From: Secundilactobacillus mixtipabuli
GTDB taxonomy: Bacteria; Bacillota; Bacilli; Lactobacillales; Lactobacillaceae
Direction of reading: 5' to 3'
Assembly (NCBI RefSeq): GCF_002217925.1
Contig: NZ_BCMF01000010.1
Location: 38,116 to 102,115 of the forward strand
Length of the DNA stretch: 64,000 bases
The notes under the pieces are model-generated. The model did no database searches and had not been told where the DNA came from. It worked only from the letters and a program-made list of their open reading frames with translations. Of the stretch, positions 8,520-17,422 are shown one piece after another. Position numbers and translations under genes: made by a program. The stretch's first letter is position 1. Each line of letters opens with the position of its first letter.

Positions 8520-9104
8520 ATGAAATTCATCAAAGAAATTGTGATACCAGTCCTCATCGGTCTCCTACTTGCATTTGGTCTAAAAAGTTTTGTTTTGTCA
8601 CCGGTTCGGGTAGATGGCCCATCGATGGAGCCCAACCTAACTAACAATGAACGTGTCTGGATGTTTAAACAAGCTCAAATCAAGCACCTTAGCGTTATCG
8701 TTTTTAATGCCCACGGCGCTGATCCAGAAGCCGCTCCAGGCACCGATTACGTTAAGCGGGTCATTGGCCTACCTGGCGATACTGTTTCATTTATCAACAA
8801 TAAGCTTTACGTCAACGATAAAGTGGTCAATCAAAGCTTTATCAGCCACGCAGAAGCAACCACTGGTACAGGTAACCACAACTGGACGCTACAGTCATTA
8901 GCTAAGCAATATGGCTGGGGTAAACACGTAACGGTTGTCCCTAAGGGTGAATACTTTGTCTTGGGTGATCACCGAAGTGTTTCAAACGACGGTCGCTACT
9001 GGGGATTCGTTAAGAAAAGTAAAATTGCCGGCGTCGTAAAAGTACCGTTTTGGCGCGCCACAAAAACTGAACGAACCAACATCAATCAGTTGGGTTATGA
9101 ATAA
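8520..9104 (+). CDS. lepB: signal peptidase I
   Basis: 194 aa. One N-terminal membrane anchor (residues 7-24), then the extracellular catalytic domain with box B SMEP (nucleophile Ser36), box D YVKRVIGLPGD (general base Lys79) and box E GDHRSVSNDGR. It removes Sec signal peptides at the outer face of the membrane. The length and single anchor match the short Gram-positive SipT-like type. Its own terminator follows at 9111-9143. Confidence 0.95.
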   Translation: MKFIKEIVIPVLIGLLLAFGLKSFVLSPVRVDGPSMEPNLTNNERVWMFKQAQIKHLSVIVFNAHGADPEAAPGTDYVKRVIGLPGDTVSFINNKLYVNDKVVNQSFISHAEATTGTGNHNWTLQSLAKQYGWGKHVTVVPKGEYFVLGDHRSVSNDGRYWGFVKKSKIAGVVKVPFWRATKTERTNINQLGYE

Positions 9105-9110
9105 CAATTA

Positions 9111-9143
9111 AAGGCTAGTGCAGATACCTGCACTAGCCTTTTT
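9111..9143 (+). terminator. lepB terminator
   Basis: AAGGCTAGTGCAG, 4-base loop, exact complement, then T-run. Confidence 0.9.
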
Positions 9144-9163
9144 AGATACTTCAACAATTCCAA

Positions 9164-9355
9164 TTACGAACGATGTCGTTGCTCTTTTTTAATTTTACTC
9201 GATACCCGTTGCACTTGCTGCCGTTGTCGGGACATGTCTTTTTGCTTGGCTTTGACGTAAGCCGTGTAAAATTCACCATAATCAAGTTCATGATCACTAT
9301 TGGTGCCCCCAAGTACACGACGTTTTGCTTGTCCCTTACTAAACCATTTCGCCAT
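9164..9355 (-). CDS. small basic hypothetical protein
   Basis: 63 aa, ATG with GGGAGG upstream. Very rich in Lys, Arg and Gln (KKEQRHRS end; KAKQKDMSRQRQQVQR), with no hydrophobic segment, so probably cytoplasmic and perhaps nucleic-acid binding. I do not recognise a family. The good SD and isolated position between terminators support it as a real gene. Confidence 0.6.
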   Translation of the reverse strand: MAKWFSKGQAKRRVLGGTNSDHELDYGEFYTAYVKAKQKDMSRQRQQVQRVSSKIKKEQRHRS

Positions 9356-9491
9356 CGTTTAATCCTCCCTGCAAGATATTTCTACCCGTATCATACCAGA
9401 TTTTATCATAATAGATAGCGCGAACTCGACAAAATTTGGCCGTTATGCAGGCAAGAACTGGGTCTAGAATGAATTTATCAACGGAAATCAA

Positions 9492-9529
9492 AACAGCTCC
9501 GTACGATCTCAACATCGTACGGAGCTGTT
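9492..9529 (-). terminator. pyruvate oxidase terminator
   Basis: A 16-bp perfect stem (AACAGCTCCGTACGAT and complement) around CTCAAC, with T4 on the minus strand, right after the pox stop codon. Confidence 0.88.
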
Positions 9530-9551
9530 AATTTAACTAAGTTAATTAAGC

Positions 9552-11312
9552 CTACAGTTCATCACCCTGCGCACGGAGTAACTCACCCAATGAAGGCTGC
9601 GTCTTTGGATCAATGTGGTACTTCTCTGAGTACGCCTTAACAGTGTCCGCACCGTAGAGCTTTTCATCTAATGGCATGAAGGCTGTCGCAATCGGATCAT
9701 CCGGATTAATGTAAGCATTGATAACGATTGGTTTCTTGTTATCCTTGGCTTGCAGATCCTTAACCTTAGCGAAGACCTCGTCCAAATCAGCCTGATTCTT
9801 AACGGTAAAGCCGATTCCGCCAAGTCCTTCAGCAACCTTTGCCCAATCAGCATCCGTTAAATCAACCCCGTAGAAGTGCTGCTTGGATTCAGCTTGTTCA
9901 TAATAGATAAAGCCAAACCGGCTGTTAGAGAAGACAACGTTGATAACAGGTAATTCATAACGCGCTTCAGTAATGATGTCTGGTGCGACCATGGCAAAAC
10001 CGCCATCACCTGATAGTGACCAAGCCTGTGCATCCGGAACACTGAGCGCACCAGCCATACCACCTGGTAAACCAAAGCCCATGGTTGCAAATAAACCAGA
10101 AATCGCGAAGCGTTGATTCTTGTTCATTGGTAAGCCACGAACGCCCCATTCAGAAACGTTCCCGGTATCAACGGCGTAAGTATCATTAGGACCTGCTAAT
10201 TCGGCGATCTTCTTGGTGACGGCTTCAGGATTCAAACCTCTGCTGTCGTCTGCAGCCTGTTCATCCAGCCACTTATCCCAGTTAGCCTTGTTTTCTTGGT
10301 TAGCTTTCAGCCAAGTATCAGCTGGACGGGTTTCACTAGTGGCAATCATATCGTTCAAATAGGCTTTAGCATCTGCAATGATTGCGTAATCAACATCAAC
10401 CGTCTTACCAATATCGAACGCATTCGTATTGACTTGAATAATCTTGACATTCTTTGGCCAGAATTGCGCAAACGGGAATTCAGAAGCCAAGAACAAGATC
10501 AAGTCAGCATGTTGCAGCGCTTCAAATCCTGACTTAGCACCTAAACGGCCAAACGTCCCGATAAAGTTCGGGTGATCAGTTGAAATGACCCCAGTAGCTG
10601 GCACGGTATTCATGACCGGAATGTTGAACTGTTCTGAGAACTTAGTCAGCTCGTCACGGGCACCTAACAAACCACGACCAGCGTAAATCAAAGGATGCTT
10701 AGCTTCTTTGATCATCTTGACACTGTCAGAGATTGCTTTAGGATCAACAGTTTGGCTATAGTTATTAGCGACCACTTTAGGCGTCTTAGCTGGTTCGTAA
10801 TCGATTTCCTTAGTGGTTAAGTCTTCTGGCAAAATCACCACAGCAACCCCGCTTTGGCGGTAAGCTTCACGAATGGCTTCGTTAATCACGTATGGAATTT
10901 GTTCCGCCGTTGTCACCGTCCGGTTATAAACTGAAACATCCTCGAACATCGGCGTTTCATCCATTTCCTGGAAGAAGTTGGTGTTCATCGTTGGCTGCGG
11001 CACTTGACCCACAATGGCCAGTACTGGTACATGGTCCATCTTAGCGTCATACAAGCCGTTGAACAGGTGAGTTGCACCAGGACCGGCTGAACCAAAAGCG
11101 ACCCCAATTTTGCCGGTAAATTTAGCGTCAGCTGATGCAGCAATCGCACCAACTTCTTCATGACGAACTTGAATGTATTTAATCTTATCTTGTTCGAGGT
11201 ACAAGCCTTCAACCGTGTGGTTAATAGAACCGCCAGGAATCCCATAAATATGGTCAACGTCCCAGTCTTCTAGTACCTTAACTAATGCCTGTCCTGCCAT
11301 CATCTTTGTCAT
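9552..11312 (-). CDS. pox: pyruvate oxidase
   Basis: 586 aa, the usual length of lactobacillar pyruvate oxidases. It converts pyruvate, phosphate and O2 to acetyl phosphate, CO2 and H2O2. The three ThDP-enzyme domains are in order: a pyrimidine-binding domain starting DWDVDHIYGIPGGSINH with the catalytic Glu in RHEEVGA, a central FAD-binding domain (about 190-340), and a pyrophosphate-binding domain with the GDGG...N motif (SLSGDGGFAMVAPDI ... NVVFSNSRFGF). MTKMMAGQALVKVLEDW is a typical start. Monocistronic. Upstream on the minus strand there is a 12-bp inverted repeat and only a weak catabolite-responsive-like sequence. Confidence 0.95.
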   Translation of the reverse strand: MTKMMAGQALVKVLEDWDVDHIYGIPGGSINHTVEGLYLEQDKIKYIQVRHEEVGAIAASADAKFTGKIGVAFGSAGPGATHLFNGLYDAKMDHVPVLAIVGQVPQPTMNTNFFQEMDETPMFEDVSVYNRTVTTAEQIPYVINEAIREAYRQSGVAVVILPEDLTTKEIDYEPAKTPKVVANNYSQTVDPKAISDSVKMIKEAKHPLIYAGRGLLGARDELTKFSEQFNIPVMNTVPATGVISTDHPNFIGTFGRLGAKSGFEALQHADLILFLASEFPFAQFWPKNVKIIQVNTNAFDIGKTVDVDYAIIADAKAYLNDMIATSETRPADTWLKANQENKANWDKWLDEQAADDSRGLNPEAVTKKIAELAGPNDTYAVDTGNVSEWGVRGLPMNKNQRFAISGLFATMGFGLPGGMAGALSVPDAQAWSLSGDGGFAMVAPDIITEARYELPVINVVFSNSRFGFIYYEQAESKQHFYGVDLTDADWAKVAEGLGGIGFTVKNQADLDEVFAKVKDLQAKDNKKPIVINAYINPDDPIATAFMPLDEKLYGADTVKAYSEKYHIDPKTQPSLGELLRAQGDEL

Positions 11313-11419
11313 CTAAATCGCACTCCTCCATCAGTTTCTACTCACAATTAATATTAAAATGATGCTGATTAAATTGTTTAACATAAAAAAGTATAGAGCG
11401 CGTTTTTTCAAAAGTCACG

Positions 11420-11448
11420 AGATTAGCTTACTTTTTGTAAGTTAATCT
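11420..11448. promoter_or_regulatory. inverted repeat upstream of pyruvate oxidase, possible operator
   Basis: AGATTAGCTTAC - TTTTT - GTAAGTTAATCT: 12-bp arms with one mismatch, about 110 bp upstream of the pox start. It could be an operator for a dimeric regulator. It is not a convincing terminator for either neighbour. Confidence 0.4.
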
Positions 11449-11487
11449 TTTCACAACACTTTCATATTGCCTAAATCGGCTCCACAA

Positions 11488-11603
11488 CTCAGATTCCGGC
11501 CATACAAGGCAAATAAACCCCGTCCCGACAAAATTCATCGGGACGGGGTTTATTTACCTTGTATTCTGGAATCTACCGCGTTGCGTCACACTCTCAAATC
11601 CTA
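11488..11603 (-). repeat. stop-codon-linked intergenic repeat, copy 2, with long terminator hairpin
   Basis: On the minus strand it starts with the TAG stop of the FeS-type gene. Its first ~50 bases match the element at 4207. The rest folds into a very long stem: ATTCCAGAATACAAGG with its partner, then AAATAAACCCCGTCCCGA with its exact complement around a short loop. It lies between the pox promoter region and the gene ending at 11601. Confidence 0.7.
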
Positions 11604-11963
11604 TTTTCGTTCATCCACTATTTCAACGTTTTGGTCGATTTCTTCGCTGTCATCCGCTAGAATCAAGGTCTGATATTTCGGTTGCAACTTTAAAGTCATT
11701 TGATCACTCAAAAAACGACCAGAATATGACTTAATGTACATCGGCTGCAGGTTTGTTTTAATCTCTTCATCGTAGTCGCTAAAGGGCTGGTCATCGTTGA
11801 TCAATACCAGCTGAAACGAAACCTGTAAAGCAACTAATCCATGGTGGGAATAAGGACCCACACCGTCATCGTAACTTAATAAAATCCGCGTATTTTCCTT
11901 TAGATGCGGCTTAATCTTTTCAATTGCTTCTGGTGAGAGCGTTAACTGTCGTGTCATTTTCAT
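11601..11963 (-). CDS. iron-sulfur cluster biosynthesis (HesB/IscA-like) domain protein
   Basis: 120 aa. Overall pattern resembles the small HesB-like family common in lactobacilli (LTLSPEAIEKIKPHLKENTRILLSYDDGVGPYS...), which is annotated as iron-sulfur cluster biosynthesis family. The cysteines used by true A-type carriers are absent from this sequence, so a direct cluster-carrier role is doubtful. Two possible ATGs, two codons apart, are both compatible with the SD-like GGAAAGAAG. It stands alone, with the stop codon forming the first bases of a repeat/terminator element. Confidence 0.6.
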   Translation of the reverse strand: MKMTRQLTLSPEAIEKIKPHLKENTRILLSYDDGVGPYSHHGLVALQVSFQLVLINDDQPFSDYDEEIKTNLQPMYIKSYSGRFLSDQMTLKLQPKYQTLILADDSEEIDQNVEIVDERK

Positions 11964-12121
11964 CGCTTCTTTCCAACTATTTTGGGTTCATTATGAAAGT
12001 TACGCCCCTAAAATACAATTAATATGATTCCGATTAAAATGATAAAAATGAAACCGCTTTTATGCTGCTTGTGAATTTATGTTAGAATAGTCCTAATTAT
12101 TGATCAGCGGAGGTCACAATT

Positions 12122-12625
12122 ATGAGCGAAAATCAGTTAACATGTCACGAAACGTTAGCCTGTTCCAGTCACCGGGTGTTTAGTTCAGATTTAAATGAAC
12201 ACAACACAGTGTTTGGTGGCCGAATTTTATCAATGGTAGATAATACCAGCTCAATTGCGGCTTCGCGGGCAGTCCGGCAGGTTCAAGTCACCGCTACGAT
12301 GGATCACATGAACTTTATCGCACCCTTTGTTATGCAGGATGCCATGCTGATTGAATCGTACGTGACCGGCACCAGCCACCGCTCACTGGAAGTCTTCGTA
12401 AAGGGTCTGGGTGAACATTTATTGACTGGGGAGCGTTTCGTGGGCTTTACCTGCTTCGTCACCTTCGTCACCGTTTCTAATCCGGCTAATCCGCCGTTGC
12501 CAGAAATCATTCCAGAAACGGATGAGGAAAAATTTCTGTGCAGTGGCTATGCGGATCGGCTAGTGGAACGGAAACGTGATCGAAACTATCAAAAGGGCTT
12601 ATTTGAACATTTAAATCTAGACTAA
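12122..12625 (+). CDS. acyl-CoA thioesterase, hotdog fold (YkhA-like)
   Basis: 167 aa, SD GGAGG. It hydrolyses acyl-CoA to free acid and CoA. The hotdog signature DLNEHNTVFGGRILSMVD (catalytic Asn/Asp helix with GG) is at about residues 22-39, followed by the central beta-strands (VTATMDHMNFIAPFVMQDAMLIE). One domain, so it works as an oligomer of hotdogs. Monocistronic with a bidirectional terminator. Confidence 0.88.
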   Translation: MSENQLTCHETLACSSHRVFSSDLNEHNTVFGGRILSMVDNTSSIAASRAVRQVQVTATMDHMNFIAPFVMQDAMLIESYVTGTSHRSLEVFVKGLGEHLLTGERFVGFTCFVTFVTVSNPANPPLPEIIPETDEEKFLCSGYADRLVERKRDRNYQKGLFEHLNLD

Positions 12626-12627
12626 TC

Positions 12628-12670
12628 AAAAGGACCGACTCTTCGCTGACGTGCAAAGAGTCGGTCCTTT
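12628..12670. terminator. bidirectional terminator between thioesterase and mnmG
   Basis: AAAGGACCGACTCTT with exact complement AAGAGTCGGTCCTTT around an 11-base loop; convergent genes on both sides. Confidence 0.9.
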
Positions 12671-12687
12671 ATTGATTTTTAGCTTAA

Positions 12688-14598
12688 TTAATGAATTTTA
12701 GCAATTCTTCCCCGTTCGATATAGACGCTTAAAATCGCAATATCGGCTGGATTGACCCCACTGATCCGGGTTGCTTGCGCAATAGTTTCAGGACGAATCT
12801 TATCCAACTTTTGGTGAGCTTCCGTTGCTAAGCCATCAATGGCGTCAAAGTCGATATCCTCAGGAATCTTCTTGGCTTCCATTTTCTTCATTTTAGCAAC
12901 GTTTTCTTCAGCTTTCTTGATGTAGCCTGCATACTTGATCCGAATTTCGATTTCCTCGATCACCCGGCGATCCAATGGCGTCTCAGGTGCTGGAATAAAC
13001 CGTAAGAGATCTTTGTAGGTCACTTGTGGCCGACGTAAAAATTCAGCAGCCAGCACACCATCTTTCAGTGGTTTTTCGTTATGAGATTCAACGTAAGCAT
13101 TCACTTCTGCGGATGGTTTGACCCGCACCGTATTTAAGCGGGCAATTTCATCTTCAACCGCTTGTCGTTTGGCCAAAAAGTCGTTATACCGATCATCTGA
13201 AATCAGACCTAATTCATGACCCTTAGGCGTCAACCGCAAATCAGCGTTATCATGACGTAAAATCAATCGATATTCGGCACGACTAGTCAATAGTCGATAA
13301 GGTTCATTAGTCCCCTTAGTGACTAAGTCATCGATCATCACACCAATATAGCCTTCGGAACGCTTCATCACGTAAGGTTCTTTGCCTAAGGCACGTAAAC
13401 CGGCGTTAATACCAGCCATGATACCTTGCCCAGCAGCTTCCTCATACCCTGAAGTCCCGTTAGTTTGGCCAGCCGTATAAAGGTTTTTAACCAGCTTTGT
13501 TTCAAGCGTTGGCCGCAACTGGTATGGCGAAACCACGTCGTATTCAATGGCATAACCAGGCCGCATTAGCTCTGCATTTTCCAGCCCCTTGATCGAGTGC
13601 AAGATCTTTTGCTGAACTTCTTCAGGCATTGAAGTTGATAACCCCTGAACGTACCATTCATCTGTCTTTCGACCCTCTGGTTCGAGGAACAGCTGGTGTC
13701 TGCTCTTATCGGCAAACCGAACGATTTTATCCTCAATAGAAGGACAATAACGGGGGCCAACACCTTCAATGACACCGGTAAACATTGGCGCACGGTCAAG
13801 ATTAGTCCGGATAATTTTATGGGTCGTTTCATTGGTATATGTCAACCAGCAGGACAATTGATTCTTGAGTGCCAGATAATTTTCGTCTGGTGTTTCATAG
13901 CTAAAGTGGTTGGGTTCTTTATCACCTGGCTGTTCTTGGGTTTCGCCATAATTGATTGTATTGCCATCAACTCGTGGCGGCGTCCCCGTCTTAAACCGCT
14001 TGAGCTCTAAGCCGTATTTTTCGAGGTTCTTAGTCAGTTTCATCGCTGGCTGGGAATTGTTAGGACCCGATGAATACATGAGCTCACCAATGATAATTTT
14101 GCCTCGTGCAGCCGTTCCAGCAGCAATCACCACAGTCTTAGCACTGTAATGAGCCCCTGTATTGGTAATCACACCCTTGCAGACACCATCTTCAACGATT
14201 AAATCATCGACGATCCCTTGTCGCAACGTTAGATTAGGTTCTTTTTCCAAGGTATGTTTCATTTCAGCGTGGTAGGCGTGCTTATCAGCTTGAGCCCGTA
14301 ATGCTCGAACAGCTGGCCCTTTACCCGTATTAAGCATCCGCATTTGGACGTACGTTTTATCAATGTTGCGTGCCATTTCGCCACCCAGTGCATCGATTTC
14401 GCGCACAACGATCCCCTTAGCTGGTCCACCGACTGATGGATTACATGGCATAAAGGCCACCATATCTAAGTTGATCGTCATTAATAAGGTTTTGTTTCCC
14501 ATCCGTGCAGCTGCCAGTGCTGCTTCTACGCCGGCATGGCCGGCACCAACGACAATGACGTCAAAGTCTTGTCCTTGATAGGCTTGAATCTCAGGCAT
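12688..14598 (-). CDS. mnmG: tRNA uridine-5-carboxymethylaminomethyl modification enzyme MnmG (GidA)
   Basis: 636 aa, SD AGGAGG. FAD-dependent partner of MnmE that installs the (carboxymethyl)aminomethyl group on U34 of tRNAs. The N-terminal dinucleotide fold is [21 protein letters not shown]; the GidA signatures [19 protein letters not shown] and [13 protein letters not shown] are present, and a C-terminal helical domain binds MnmE and tRNA. It lies 29 bases downstream of mnmE in a two-gene operon. In many relatives rsmG-parA-parB follow, but here the next gene is a convergent thioesterase. Confidence 0.97.
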   Translation of the reverse strand: MPEIQAYQGQDFDVIVVGAGHAGVEAALAAARMGNKTLLMTINLDMVAFMPCNPSVGGPAKGIVVREIDALGGEMARNIDKTYVQMRMLNTGKGPAVRALRAQADKHAYHAEMKHTLEKEPNLTLRQGIVDDLIVEDGVCKGVITNTGAHYSAKTVVIAAGTAARGKIIIGELMYSSGPNNSQPAMKLTKNLEKYGLELKRFKTGTPPRVDGNTINYGETQEQPGDKEPNHFSYETPDENYLALKNQLSCWLTYTNETTHKIIRTNLDRAPMFTGVIEGVGPRYCPSIEDKIVRFADKSRHQLFLEPEGRKTDEWYVQGLSTSMPEEVQQKILHSIKGLENAELMRPGYAIEYDVVSPYQLRPTLETKLVKNLYTAGQTNGTSGYEEAAGQGIMAGINAGLRALGKEPYVMKRSEGYIGVMIDDLVTKGTNEPYRLLTSRAEYRLILRHDNADLRLTPKGHELGLISDDRYNDFLAKRQAVEDEIARLNTVRVKPSAEVNAYVESHNEKPLKDGVLAAEFLRRPQVTYKDLLRFIPAPETPLDRRVIEEIEIRIKYAGYIKKAEENVAKMKKMEAKKIPEDIDFDAIDGLATEAHQKLDKIRPETIAQATRISGVNPADIAILSVYIERGRIAKIH

Positions 14599-14627
14599 GT
14601 TGTTTCCTCCTAAATAAATTCTCTTGT

Positions 14628-16019
14628 TTACTTACCGACACAAAATTGACTGAAAAGCTGATCCAGCAACTCATCTTGATAGCTGTCACCGGTAATTTCA
14701 CCCAGTTTATTCCAGCACCGCGTCATGTCGATTTGGACTAAATCAACTGGCATCCCCGCTGCAATACCACTCATAACGTCATCTAGCGCCTGACTGGCCT
14801 GCTTCAGCAAACCAATGTGGCGGGCGTTAGTGACCATCACGTTTCCACGACCAGTTTCAATCCCTTCATCGAAGAACAAGTGGCTGATTTCGCCTTCTAA
14901 TTGATCAATACCTTGATTTTTAGTCATCGAAGCTTGAATAATCTTGGTGCCATTAGCCAATTGATTTAATTCAGTCATTTCCAGCTTAATGGGTAAATCG
15001 GTCTTGTTTAAAATAATGATCCGCTTTTCATCGGCAGTATCCTGTAATAATTGACGGTCTTCTGCGGTAAGGGGTTCACTGGCATTCAACACCAGTACCA
15101 CCAAATCTGCCGCAGCGATTGCTTGCTTGGAACGTTCGACACCGATCTTTTCAACTTTATCATCCGTATGATGAATACCGGCTGTATCGACCAGTTTCAA
15201 AGGCACGCCGCCAACGTTGACGTATTCTTCAATGACGTCTCGAGTAGTTCCGGCAACATCGGTCACAATGGCCTTGTCTTCATGAAGCAGTTCGTTCAGC
15301 AAACTAGACTTACCGACGTTTGGCCGCCCAACGATTGCCGTTGCCAGACCATCTCGCAAGACCTTTCCTTGCTTAGCTGTTTTAAGTAGCTGACCAATTG
15401 AAGCTTTAACTTCTTTGGCCTTTTCCAGTAATAATTTGGTCGTCATGGTTTCAACGTCATCGTATTCTGGATAATCAATATTGACCTCAACCTGTGCCAA
15501 AACTTCCAAAATATCCTGACGCAGGTTTTTAATCAGCCGGGAAAGATTACCATCCAGCTGGTTCAAAGCCACCTTCATGGAACGGTCCGTTTTGGCACGA
15601 ATCAGATCCATCACCGCTTCAGCTTGGCTTAAATCGATCCGGCCGTTGAGGAAGGCCCGCTTGGTAAATTCACCAGGTTCGGCTAACCGCGCACCTTGAC
15701 TAATGACAAGCTGCAAAATTTCATTGGTAGCAACCAACCCACCGTGACAGTTGATCTCAAGCACATCTTCACGCGTATAAGTTCGCGGTGCCCGCATAAC
15801 GGAAACCATCACTTCATCCACTTCCGACTGCGTCTCAGGATCAATGATATGGCCGTAATTAATTGTGTGGCTTTTCACCTTATCTAATGCTTTACCTTTA
15901 AATAACGGCATAACCGCTTCAAAAGCATGATCGCCACTCACCCGAATAATTGAGATACCACCTTCACCAGGCGGCGTTGCAACGGCCGCAATGGTGTCAA
16001 ATTCACTTGTCGTCGTCAT
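14628..16019 (-). CDS. mnmE: tRNA modification GTPase MnmE (TrmE)
   Basis: 463 aa, SD GGAGG. The N-terminal folate-binding domain (residues 1-120) is followed by a helical domain, then an inserted GTPase with G1 [13 protein letters not shown]3 DTAGI and G4 NKTD. The protein ends in the conserved CVGK tail whose Cys is part of the active site. It forms the MnmE-MnmG complex for wobble-uridine modification. A terminator-like hairpin lies in its leader at 16065-16107. Confidence 0.97.
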   Translation of the reverse strand: MTTTSEFDTIAAVATPPGEGGISIIRVSGDHAFEAVMPLFKGKALDKVKSHTINYGHIIDPETQSEVDEVMVSVMRAPRTYTREDVLEINCHGGLVATNEILQLVISQGARLAEPGEFTKRAFLNGRIDLSQAEAVMDLIRAKTDRSMKVALNQLDGNLSRLIKNLRQDILEVLAQVEVNIDYPEYDDVETMTTKLLLEKAKEVKASIGQLLKTAKQGKVLRDGLATAIVGRPNVGKSSLLNELLHEDKAIVTDVAGTTRDVIEEYVNVGGVPLKLVDTAGIHHTDDKVEKIGVERSKQAIAAADLVVLVLNASEPLTAEDRQLLQDTADEKRIIILNKTDLPIKLEMTELNQLANGTKIIQASMTKNQGIDQLEGEISHLFFDEGIETGRGNVMVTNARHIGLLKQASQALDDVMSGIAAGMPVDLVQIDMTRCWNKLGEITGDSYQDELLDQLFSQFCVGK

Positions 16020-16064
16020 GTTTATCCCTCCATTGATTAATTGTTCATATTTTCACGCACAAAA

Positions 16065-16107
16065 AAAGTGCCCACTCCATGCCCCTAACAGCATGGATAA
16101 AGCACTT
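16065..16107 (-). terminator. terminator-like hairpin upstream of mnmE
   Basis: On the minus strand AAAGTGC...GCATGG pairs imperfectly with its partner and ends GCACTTTTTTT. It either ends transcription coming from jag or acts as an attenuator, since a TATGAT-like -10 lies upstream of it at about 16145-16155 on the minus strand. Confidence 0.6.
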
Positions 16108-16180
16108 TGACTACTTTATCTATTTAAGATAAGAATGATTAAGTATCATAATAGACTGGAATGCGGGGAGTGTCAAGAAC

Positions 16181-16316
16181 AAGGTGCGGAAACGAGCGTT
16201 AAGATAGCGGAGTGTAAGGTACTATCAGTATAGGTGCGCCGTACTTTGGCGTGCCTGTGCTGGTAGTACCTTACATGCAGCTGTCTGCTCGTTGTAGCCT
16301 GATTAGGCTGAGTAAA
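16181..16316 (+). repeat. long-hairpin intergenic element, copy A
   Basis: About 136 bp. It begins AAGGTGCGGAAAC, continues into a long inverted repeat (GGAGTGTAAGGTACTATCAG paired with CTGGTAGTACCTTACATGC), then a GCTCGTTGTAGCC box and a small second hairpin AGCCTGATTAGGCT, ending GAGTAAAA. Same organisation as copies at 16362-16491 (minus) and 38631-38762. No open reading frame. Confidence 0.8.
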
Positions 16317-16361
16317 ATTAGATCGCCTAACTGGCCAACCTTTCACACATCCAGCTCCCCG

Positions 16362-16491
16362 TTTACCCAGCCCAAACTGGCTTCAAAAAGCAGGGAGTTG
16401 CACGTAAGGGAGTCACGGCATAAACCCAAGCCCACAGTTTACACCGTGACTCCCTTACGCTCCACTCCCTAACCGCTTTTTTACGCACCTA
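16362..16491 (-). repeat. long-hairpin intergenic element, copy B
   Basis: Minus-strand copy, tail-to-tail with copy A. It starts TAGGTGCG, where TAG is the jag stop codon. The stem GAGCGTAAGGGAGTCACGG pairs with CCGTGACTCCCTTACGTGC, and the small second hairpin reads AGCCAGTTTGGGCT. Stem bases differ from A and C but pairing is kept. Confidence 0.8.
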
Positions 16492-17250
16492 TCTTAACGT
16501 AATCACCACCGCCCGCTTCGGCTCCGTTCCTGCCGAATAGGTCATGACATGTTCATTATCCGCTAAAACACTATGGATCTGCTTCCGTTCAAACGATGGC
16601 ATTGGATCTAGATAAACTGGTTTTCCCGTTGCCACCACTTCGCGGGCCATATTTTCAGCTAGTCGTGTCAACGTTTCGACCCGGCGCTCACGGTAGTTAG
16701 CAACGTCCAATGTCACTTCAAGTTTGGAGAACCGTTTATGATTTAAATAAACCTGTGCCAAGCTCTGCAGTGCGTTGATCGTTCGGCCATGCTTACCAAT
16801 CAGCAGCCCCTCTTGTTCAGTTTCAAAATTCAAGTTGACGTGTCTGTGCTGAACGACAACCTGACTGGTGGCTTCAATGCCTAATTGTTTAATAATTTCA
16901 CTTAAATACTGATTGAGTTCGCTGGCTACCTGCTGATATTCAGCTTGTCGGTTAGCCGTTGGTTCCTCAGTGGTTGCGACATCCTGGGTCGATCCACTGT
17001 CAGTTTCAGTTTCTGACTCTGGTCGGTTATTCGATGCTTTAACTGACGAATCAGTCGTTTCCACTGCTTCTTCTGGCTTGCTGGTAACAGCCGGCTTAAC
17101 CTCAACCTTTGCCTTTCGGGCACCAATACCAAAAAAACCTTTACGCGGTTTCGTTAATATGGTCACCTCCACTTGAGATTTATCGAGCTGAAGTTGTTGA
17201 AGTGCTGTTTGAATAGCACCTTCAACGGTCTCGCTGGTGTATAACGTCAT
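16489..17250 (-). CDS. jag: Jag/KhpB RNA-binding protein
   Basis: 253 aa. Three parts are seen: an N-terminal Jag-N domain (MTLYTSETVEGAIQTALQQL... with the KPRKGFFGIGARKA signature), a long acidic Ser/Thr/Glu linker (about 55-105), then a KH domain (LIGKHGRTINALQSL) and a C-terminal R3H domain (ANYRERRVETLTRLAENMA). KhpB partners KhpA in binding many RNAs and affects cell division and envelope growth in Gram-positive cocci. It follows yidC as in relatives, but a terminator and its own extended -10 promoter lie between them. Its stop codon is the start of repeat copy B. Confidence 0.93.
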   Translation of the reverse strand: MTLYTSETVEGAIQTALQQLQLDKSQVEVTILTKPRKGFFGIGARKAKVEVKPAVTSKPEEAVETTDSSVKASNNRPESETETDSGSTQDVATTEEPTANRQAEYQQVASELNQYLSEIIKQLGIEATSQVVVQHRHVNLNFETEQEGLLIGKHGRTINALQSLAQVYLNHKRFSKLEVTLDVANYRERRVETLTRLAENMAREVVATGKPVYLDPMPSFERKQIHSVLADNEHVMTYSAGTEPKRAVVITLR

Positions 17251-17285
17251 GACTGTCTTCTCCCTTCAATAAACTGCTTAACTTA

Positions 17286-17294
17286 TAGTATAGC
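17286..17294 (-). promoter_or_regulatory. extended -10 promoter of jag
   Basis: Minus-strand TGCTATACT about 40 bases upstream of the jag ATG. It implies that jag is transcribed separately from the rpmH-rnpA-yidC unit. Confidence 0.5.
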
Positions 17295-17354
17295 ATGCGA
17301 GGGGCTTGCATTTAGTCGCTTTTGCAAAAGGTAATATTACAAATATTAAGCACC

Positions 17355-17390
17355 AAAAAAACCTCAGGGCAGCCAATGCCGTCCTGAGGT
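17355..17390 (-). terminator. terminator between yidC and jag
   Basis: On the minus strand ACCTCAGGAC pairs with GCCCTGAGGT and is followed by T7, placed right after yidC. Confidence 0.88.
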
Positions 17391-17422
17391 GATTTAATTT
17401 GCTTTAAAATTAGACTGCTAAA

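Noticed and set aside
11440..11470. Catabolite-responsive element upstream of pyruvate oxidase
   Set aside because: TGAAAGTGTTGTGA differs from the cre consensus at two positions, including a core C; too weak to list.
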